Of a stretch of 10,859 bases of DNA, positions 7,117 through 10,859 are shown in pieces. The notes below the pieces were generated by a model. It did not search any database. It was not told the origin of the DNA and saw only the letters and a program-made list of their open reading frames with translations. The position numbers and the translations under genes were made by a program. The DNA is from an uncultured Thalassolituus sp. (GTDB taxonomy: Bacteria > Pseudomonadota > Gammaproteobacteria > Pseudomonadales > Oceanobacteraceae): contig CAJXIT010000095.1 in the NCBI GenBank assembly GCA_913054055.1, positions 1-10,859 of the forward strand, given 5' to 3'. Each line of letters starts with the position of its first letter. The first letter of the stretch is position 1.

Positions 7117-7290
7117 CGTCATCCCGGACCCGAAGAGTGGCGGAGCCAATTGATCTGGGATCTGCAGTTTGACATACCTTGTGGGGATACCATGCAGGCA
7201 AAGCTGATGCAGGATTCAATAATGCAAAAAACGTTCAAGGGAGAATAAAAAGAGATACCGGGTCACTCGTTCCTCGCGTCCGGTATGACG
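7117..7290. mobile_element. MITE-like element with 20-bp imperfect terminal inverted repeats
   Basis: The left end CGTCATCCCGGACCCGAAGA (7117-7136) and the reverse complement of the right end, CGTCATACCGGACGCGAGGA (7290-7271), agree at 17 of 20 positions. Both ends therefore start with CGTCAT and carry CCGGAC. The 174-bp interior has no open frame and contains GATCTGGGATCTGCAG and two nearby copies of ATGCAGG. No target-site duplication is visible at the edges. The CGTCATCCCGGA end resembles GC-rich intergenic palindromic repeats found in many proteobacteria, so it may be a member of a dispersed non-autonomous family. Confidence 0.6.
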
Positions 7291-7322
7291 ATGGGATGAA
7301 ATAGGTAAGTGCGGCTTGGCAG

Positions 7323-7345
7323 TAATTTAATTTCGAATTAAATTA
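7323..7345. terminator. AT-only 10-bp hairpin after znuB
   Basis: TAATTTAATT (7323-7332) and AATTAAATTA (7336-7345) are exact reverse complements around a TCG loop. It begins 14 bp beyond the znuB stop on the minus strand. Position suits a transcript end or mRNA-stabilising hairpin, but there is no GC-rich stem or clear T-run, so terminator function is only possible. Confidence 0.35.
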
Positions 7346-7359
7346 ACAGTCATTAAAAC

Positions 7360-8148
7360 CTAGCGCCCAACCAACCGATAAGCACTCTGACTCACCACAA
7401 AAAACAGTGAGCTGGTCAAAACAATACTGGGCCCAGCCGGTGTGTCTAACTGATACGAAAACCCTAATCCTAATGCCACCGAGATCATGCTGATCACCGT
7501 GGCCAAGCCGGCCACTTGTGCTGGGCTTTTACTAAAAGGTCTGGCGGCGGCTGCCGGAATGATTAACAGGGCGGTAATTAATAATACCCCCACCAGTTTC
7601 ATGGCACCGGCAATCACGACTGCTAACATCACCATAAACAATAAACGCAAGCGCGCCACTGGGTAGCCTTCCACTTGGGCCAGTTCTTCCGATACGCTGG
7701 CGGCTAACAGTCCGCGCCACATTCGGCTTAATACGGTGAGGACAATGGCGGCACCAATGGCCATGGTGATCAGGTCTTGTCGATCCACGGCTAATAAGTC
7801 ACCAAATAAATAGCCGTTAATATCAATGCGCACATTATCCACCAAGCTTAGGGTGACCAAACCGGCGGCCAATGTGGTGTGGGCCATTAAGCCCAATAAG
7901 GTATCGCTGGGAATGATGTGCTGCCGTTGCAAGCTGGCCAAAATCAAGGCCACAAATACCGCACACAATACGATGGCCAAGTTCAGTTGGATATCAAATA
8001 GAAAGCCTAGGGTAATGCCTAATAAGGCACTGTGGGCAAGGGTATCACCAAAGTAAGCCATGCGACGCCATACAATGAACGATCCAAGCGGTCCGCTCAT
8101 TAAACTTAATAGCCAGCCGGCTAATAGGGAATCAAGTAACCAGATCAT
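7360..8148 (-). CDS. znuB: zinc ABC transporter permease ZnuB
   Basis: A 262-residue polytopic inner-membrane protein of the ABC-3 (metal permease) family, normal length. The N-terminus has GPLGSFIVWRRMAYFGDTLA followed by HSALLG, the most conserved segment of ZnuB/MntB-type permeases. Several hydrophobic helices follow, with VEGYPVARLRLLF in the cytoplasmic loop that contacts the ATPase, then KLVGVLLITALLIIPAAAA, another strong family signature. It forms the membrane channel of the zinc importer, receiving Zn2+ from ZnuA and driven by ZnuC. Its start codon overlaps the znuC stop by 4 bp (ATGA at 8148-8145), so the two are translationally coupled. Zinc rather than manganese or iron specificity is supported by the His-rich ZnuA and ZnuC neighbours. 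Confidence 0.95.
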   Translation of the reverse strand: MIWLLDSLLAGWLLSLMSGPLGSFIVWRRMAYFGDTLAHSALLGITLGFLFDIQLNLAIVLCAVFVALILASLQRQHIIPSDTLLGLMAHTTLAAGLVTLSLVDNVRIDINGYLFGDLLAVDRQDLITMAIGAAIVLTVLSRMWRGLLAASVSEELAQVEGYPVARLRLLFMVMLAVVIAGAMKLVGVLLITALLIIPAAAARPFSKSPAQVAGLATVISMISVALGLGFSYQLDTPAGPSIVLTSSLFFVVSQSAYRLVGR

Positions 8149-8912
8149 TTGTCACTTTCTCCATGTTGGTGATCATCATGGGAATGATTGCAGTGCTCGC
8201 CGTGGGTATGGTCATGATGGTGAGTATAAGGGGCAAGGTGGGCAGGCATAGATTGGCCAAATAATTCTAAATAGCTTGGGTCGTGCTGAATGGTTTGCGG
8301 ATGCCCTTCGCAGCAAATATGGCCGTTCAAACACACCACTTTATCGGTGGATGCCATCACTAGGTGAAGGTCGTGGCTTACCATTAATACGCCGCAGTTT
8401 AATTCGTCTTTTAGGTCAGCAATCAGGTGATACAGTTCTGACTGTCCAGATACATCCAGCCCTTGTACCGGTTCATCCAATACCAATAGCTCTGGTTTGG
8501 ATAACAGTGCGCGCCCTAACAGCACTCGTTGCATCTCACCGCCGCTTAGCTTTTGCATGGGGTTGTGCAATAAGCGTGTGATGTTCAGGCGTTGTGCCAC
8601 CTGATCTAAGTCACTGGCTTGGTAGCCTTTGGCCAGTTTCAAAAAGTGCTTCACCGATAAGGGTAAGGTTTCTGGCAGGCTGATGTGTTGTGGCATGTAG
8701 CCTATGCGTAACTTGTTTAAGCTGGTGCGCAGCCCTTGGCTAGGCGTGATTAAGCCCAGCGCCAGTTTTAGTAGGGTGCTTTTACCGGCGCCATTGGGGC
8801 CGATTAAGGTAATGATTTCCCCTGCGTGAATATCCAGATTGACGTCTTTTAAAATGGTCCGCCCTTGGCGTTCAAGGCCAATGTTGCGAAGTTTTAAAAG
8901 TGGATTTGCCAT
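8145..8912 (-). CDS. znuC: zinc ABC transporter ATP-binding protein ZnuC, with His-rich tail
   Basis: A 255-residue ABC ATPase with all core motifs: Walker A GPNGAGKST (38-46), Q-loop glutamine near 75 (GYMPQH), signature LSGGE (122-126), Walker B LLVLDEP (142-148) and H-loop His180 (MVSHDLH). It powers zinc import through ZnuB at the cytoplasmic face. The C-terminus (231-250) is unusually rich in histidine, ten in twenty residues, ending GESDK; such tails occur in some ZnuC proteins and probably bind or sense zinc. The start ATG at 8912 has AAGG about eight bases upstream on the minus strand. It overlaps znuB by 4 bp and diverges from znuA. In pseudomonads zur commonly sits before znuC in this operon; here no zur gene lies between znuC and the divergent promoter region. 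Confidence 0.95.
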   Translation of the reverse strand: MANPLLKLRNIGLERQGRTILKDVNLDIHAGEIITLIGPNGAGKSTLLKLALGLITPSQGLRTSLNKLRIGYMPQHISLPETLPLSVKHFLKLAKGYQASDLDQVAQRLNITRLLHNPMQKLSGGEMQRVLLGRALLSKPELLVLDEPVQGLDVSGQSELYHLIADLKDELNCGVLMVSHDLHLVMASTDKVVCLNGHICCEGHPQTIQHDPSYLELFGQSMPAHLAPYTHHHDHTHGEHCNHSHDDHQHGESDK

Positions 8913-8992
8913 TCTGACGCCTTATGAATACTTGGGGGATTTGTCTTTTCCAGTAGTGGCCATGAATCTCATGTGCCATTAGTTGGGCGCTA

Positions 8993-9005
8993 GGGTATCA
9001 TACTC
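8993..9005. promoter_or_regulatory. candidate dyad operator in the znuC-znuA divergent region
   Basis: GTATCATAC (8995-9003) is a perfect 9-bp palindrome about a central C, extended imperfectly to GGGTATCATACTC. It lies between the divergent znuC and znuA genes, where a Zur (zinc uptake repressor) site is expected. It does not clearly match the gammaproteobacterial Zur consensus (TGTTATANTATAACA), so the assignment is tentative. Confidence 0.25.
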
Positions 9006-9109
9006 GCGCTTTTTCTGCGGCTACACTCTTTAATGATGTGGTCCATTATGTTCACTTTTGTTGTGTGGTTTTAACAATCTTTATGCTGTCTGTGATTTCT
9101 GCGCTGCCA

Positions 9110-9994
9110 ATGTTCTTTCAAGCCTGTGTGAAGGGGCTGCTTACATCCTTGCTGACTTTTTCCGTGTTATTGGGTTTGTCATTGCCAGCTTATGCCGATA
9201 ATAAAACTGACAAACCGGTGTTGGTCAGCGTGCACCCATTGGCGTTGCTGATTCAAAGTGCATGGCCAAATCTTAAGGTGAGCAGCTTGGTATCAGCCAA
9301 TCAATCTCCCCATGACTTTGTATTGAAACCCAGTGATATGAAGCGCATTCACTCTGCGGATGCTGTGATTTGGATGGGTAAGGAATTTGAACCGTATTTA
9401 ACGAAAGTGCTGCGCAATAAAGACAGTGTGGATTTGGCAAGCGTATTGGAGAAGGATGCTCACTCTGAGCACGATCATGAAACCCATGCAGCAGACCACA
9501 CGGATCATGCCCACGATCCTCATTTATGGTTAGACCCTAATCGCATTATCAGCATGCTCGACTTAGTAAAACAACAGCTGGACCTGCCGCAACCGAAAAT
9601 CTTTATTCGGAATTATCAGAATTGGCTCATTAAGGCACAAGCCGCATTGAAACCTCATCAATCTGTGGGCTTCGTAAGTTTTCATGATGCCTTTCGTGAA
9701 TGGGTAACGGCCTTTAACTTGAATCAGTTGATGGTGGTGACCAGTAATCCAGAAAAGCCGGTGGGTACACGACACGTGGTACAGGTGCGTAATGTGTTGG
9801 CGTCGGGGCAAGCAGCGTGTTTGTTTGTAGAGCCTCAGTTTCAGTCACGCATTATGAAAAAGCTGCATCAAGGTCTGGAAGTCAAAGTGGTTAAGATTGA
9901 CCCCATGGCCTCTGACTATGCCATTGCCGATGGTAACTTTATGGAGTTCTACGACAGCTTGCTTAGTAATTTCACGCAGTGCTTAAACCAATAG
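9110..9994 (+). CDS. znuA: periplasmic zinc-binding protein ZnuA
   Basis: Solute-binding protein (cluster A-I, TroA/ZnuA type) that captures Zn2+ in the periplasm for ZnuBC. From ATG 9110 it has 294 residues with a signal peptide cleaved after LPAYA (about residue 29). Zinc ligands match the family: His68 in SPHDFVLKPSD, His138 in DPHLWLDP and His192 in SFHDAF. The charged His-rich loop typical of zinc-specific members spans 118-135 (seven His). Cys237 (AACLFVEPQ) and Cys291 (TQCLNQ) correspond to the conserved disulfide of ZnuA. The frame is open upstream to GTG 9038, but that would place a second hydrophobic stretch before a good signal peptide; 9110 has no strong ribosome site, so ATG 9083 remains possible. 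It diverges from znuCB by about 197 bp and is followed by a terminator. Confidence 0.93.
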   Translation: MFFQACVKGLLTSLLTFSVLLGLSLPAYADNKTDKPVLVSVHPLALLIQSAWPNLKVSSLVSANQSPHDFVLKPSDMKRIHSADAVIWMGKEFEPYLTKVLRNKDSVDLASVLEKDAHSEHDHETHAADHTDHAHDPHLWLDPNRIISMLDLVKQQLDLPQPKIFIRNYQNWLIKAQAALKPHQSVGFVSFHDAFREWVTAFNLNQLMVVTSNPEKPVGTRHVVQVRNVLASGQAACLFVEPQFQSRIMKKLHQGLEVKVVKIDPMASDYAIADGNFMEFYDSLLSNFTQCLNQ

Positions 9995-10003
9995 AACCTT
10001 TCA

Positions 10004-10028
10004 CTGTGTGCTGGAACACAGATTTTTT
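10004..10028 (+). terminator. intrinsic terminator after znuA
   Basis: CTGTGT (10004-10009) and ACACAG (10016-10021) form a 6-bp stem with a six-base loop, followed by A and six T (10022-10028). It lies ten bases after the znuA stop, a good position for rho-independent termination, though the stem is short. Confidence 0.65.
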
Positions 10029-10107
10029 AAAAGCAATATAAAAAGGCGGCTTTTGTGTAAGACTTTTAAAGAATAACGATGCCATACTGACTTGTAACAT
10101 GGATATG

Positions 10108-10121
10108 CCAGACTAATCTGG
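10108..10121. promoter_or_regulatory. short inverted repeat upstream of the egtB-like gene
   Basis: CCAGA and TCTGG flank a four-base spacer 28 bp before the egtB-like start codon. It may be an operator or part of the promoter region; the arms are short and a chance occurrence cannot be excluded. Confidence 0.25.
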
Positions 10122-10149
10122 TGTAAATAATAATGACATAGGGTCAGTC

Positions 10150-10806
10150 ATGGACGGAACGTCTCAGCATGCCCGCTTCAAGCAAGCAGATTGCTTACGA
10201 GCTTATCAATCCACACGATCCCACAGTTTAGGGTTAATTGAACCCTTAACAGCCGAAGACTGCAGCTTACAATCGGCCCCGTTTGTGAGCCCTGCTAAAT
10301 GGCACCTGGCTCATACCACTTGGTTTTTTGAAAACTTTATCTTAATGCCCAATGTTTCAGGCTACGAACCTTTTCATAAAGACTTTCAGGTTTTATTTAA
10401 CAGTTATTACAACGGCATTGGCGAGCAATTTTCTCGACCAAAACGCCACCTTTTATCGCGCCCTTCTTTGCAAATGGTATTGGCATACCGAGAGCACATT
10501 GACCAACAAATGGCAGTATTCATTGAAAGTCATTTAAACGGCGACCATAGCCACTTACAAAGCCTAATCACTTTAGGTATGAATCATGAGCAGCAACACC
10601 AAGAATTGCTGCTCATGGATTTAAAATATTGCTTCTTTCAAAATCCTTTATTTCCAAGTTACTACCCGGATTCAAAAACAGAAAGCCTTCATGTGCCTTC
10701 CCCTAGTATTCGCCCCATTGAATTTATTTCTTTTGCTGGCGGCTTAAACAAGCTGGGATTAGATGTTCATGAACCGAGTTTTCATTTTGATAATGAAACC
10801 CCTTCC
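10150..10806 (+). CDS. egtB: ergothioneine biosynthesis protein EgtB-like (sulfoxide synthase), 5' part
   Basis: 219 codons of an open frame that runs into adapter sequence at 10807, so the C-terminal part is missing. The N-terminal DinB_2-type four-helix domain is clear: SPAKWHLAHTTWFFE (47-61) with His55, and NHEQQHQELLLMD (145-157) with His146 and His150, which match the three iron-binding histidines of EgtB. The conserved FNSYYNGIG and LSRPS segments lie between. Residues 190-219 begin the link to the formylglycine-enzyme-like (FGE-sulfatase) catalytic domain, which is cut off. Family role: oxygen- and iron-dependent C-S bond formation joining cysteine or gamma-glutamylcysteine to hercynine. 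The ATG at 10150 follows AGGG at 10140-10143. The related OvoA (ovothiol) family shares this fold, but the motifs read more like EgtB. EgtD, if present, would lie beyond the end. Confidence 0.88.
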
Positions 10807-10859
10807 AGATCGGAAGAGCACACGTCTGAACTCCAGTCACGTGGCCTTATCTCGTATGC
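10807..10859 (+). other. Illumina TruSeq adapter read-through (not genomic)
   Basis: From 10807 the bases read AGATCGGAAGAGCACACGTC and continue exactly as the TruSeq indexed 3' adapter up to 10840. A six-base barcode GTGGCC (10841-10846; TruSeq index 20) follows, then TTATCTCGTATGC, the next adapter bases. In the egtB frame it encodes the tell-tale RSEEHTSELQS peptide. This is a library artefact left on the contig end. Confidence 0.98.

Larger units (their letters stand above)
6976..7359. other. gene-free region between two convergent transcription units
   Basis: About 380 bp between the small His-rich gene and the end of znuB, which face each other. It contains a hairpin (7011-7038), a MITE-like element (7117-7290) and an AT-only inverted repeat (7323-7345), listed separately. 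No open frame of useful length with a ribosome site was seen. Confidence 0.75.

Noticed and set aside
7826..8581. Open frames on the plus strand antisense to znuB and znuC
   Set aside because: They lie opposite strongly conserved znuB and znuC codons, have no recognisable domain and are explained by the base composition of the real genes.
9038..9109. N-terminal extension of ZnuA from GTG 9038
   Set aside because: It would add 24 mostly hydrophobic residues ahead of a complete signal peptide ending LPAYA; the shorter form from ATG 9110 fits the family better.
10032..10056. AAAAG-GCGG-CTTTT as a second terminator after znuA
   Set aside because: A five-bp AT-rich stem with no separate T-run; the hairpin at 10004-10028 is better placed.
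10352..10537. Short plus-strand open frame inside the egtB-like gene
   Set aside because: It is in another frame of a gene whose EgtB motifs are unambiguous; it has no ribosome site.

Overview
The window looks like chromosome of a marine-type gammaproteobacterium, perhaps Oceanospirillales or Alteromonadales. That rests on moderate GC, the gene families present and a GlyGly-CTERM sorting tail; the species cannot be named from the sequence. Most of it is ordinary housekeeping and accessory sequence. I see no CRISPR array, tRNA, rRNA, transposase, phage gene or recognisable defence system.

Layout: (1) 1-416, minus strand: N-terminal part of a MATE-family (DinF-like) efflux transporter, cut by the window edge. 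It diverges from 462-1025, an SCO1/SenC-type copper lipoprotein. (2) 1274-1654 and 1728-2429: a small VOC-fold protein and a YafY-type WYL regulator on the same strand, with a perfect 9-bp inverted repeat (1201-1224) just upstream that is a good candidate operator. (3) 2619-6548: a 1309-residue secreted protein with an N-terminal HEXXH zincin-like domain, about ten tandem-95 (cadherin/Ig-like) repeats and a C-terminal GlyGly-CTERM tail. Its stop codon overlaps the start of a 144-residue, His-rich, membrane-anchored protein of unknown function (6541-6975). This pair is the least described part of the window. (4) 6976-7359: gene-free, with a 174-bp MITE-like element (7117-7290) bounded by 20-bp imperfect inverted repeats and an AT-only hairpin. 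(5) 7360-9994: high-affinity zinc import locus, with znuC-znuB on the minus strand and znuA divergent, followed by an intrinsic terminator. No zur gene is present in the cluster. (6) 10150-10806: 5' part of an egtB-like ergothioneine biosynthesis gene.

The last 53 bases (10807-10859) are not genomic. They match the Illumina TruSeq 3' adapter, including a six-base barcode matching index 20, so egtB is cut by a library artefact and this end of the contig should be trimmed.

Functional links: ZnuA captures periplasmic zinc and hands it to the ZnuB/ZnuC pump; both ZnuA and the ZnuC tail are His-rich. The neighbouring large exoprotein is predicted to be a zinc enzyme and its coupled partner is also His-rich, so a metal-related connection is possible but unproven. 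The VOC and YafY genes probably form a small autoregulated unit.
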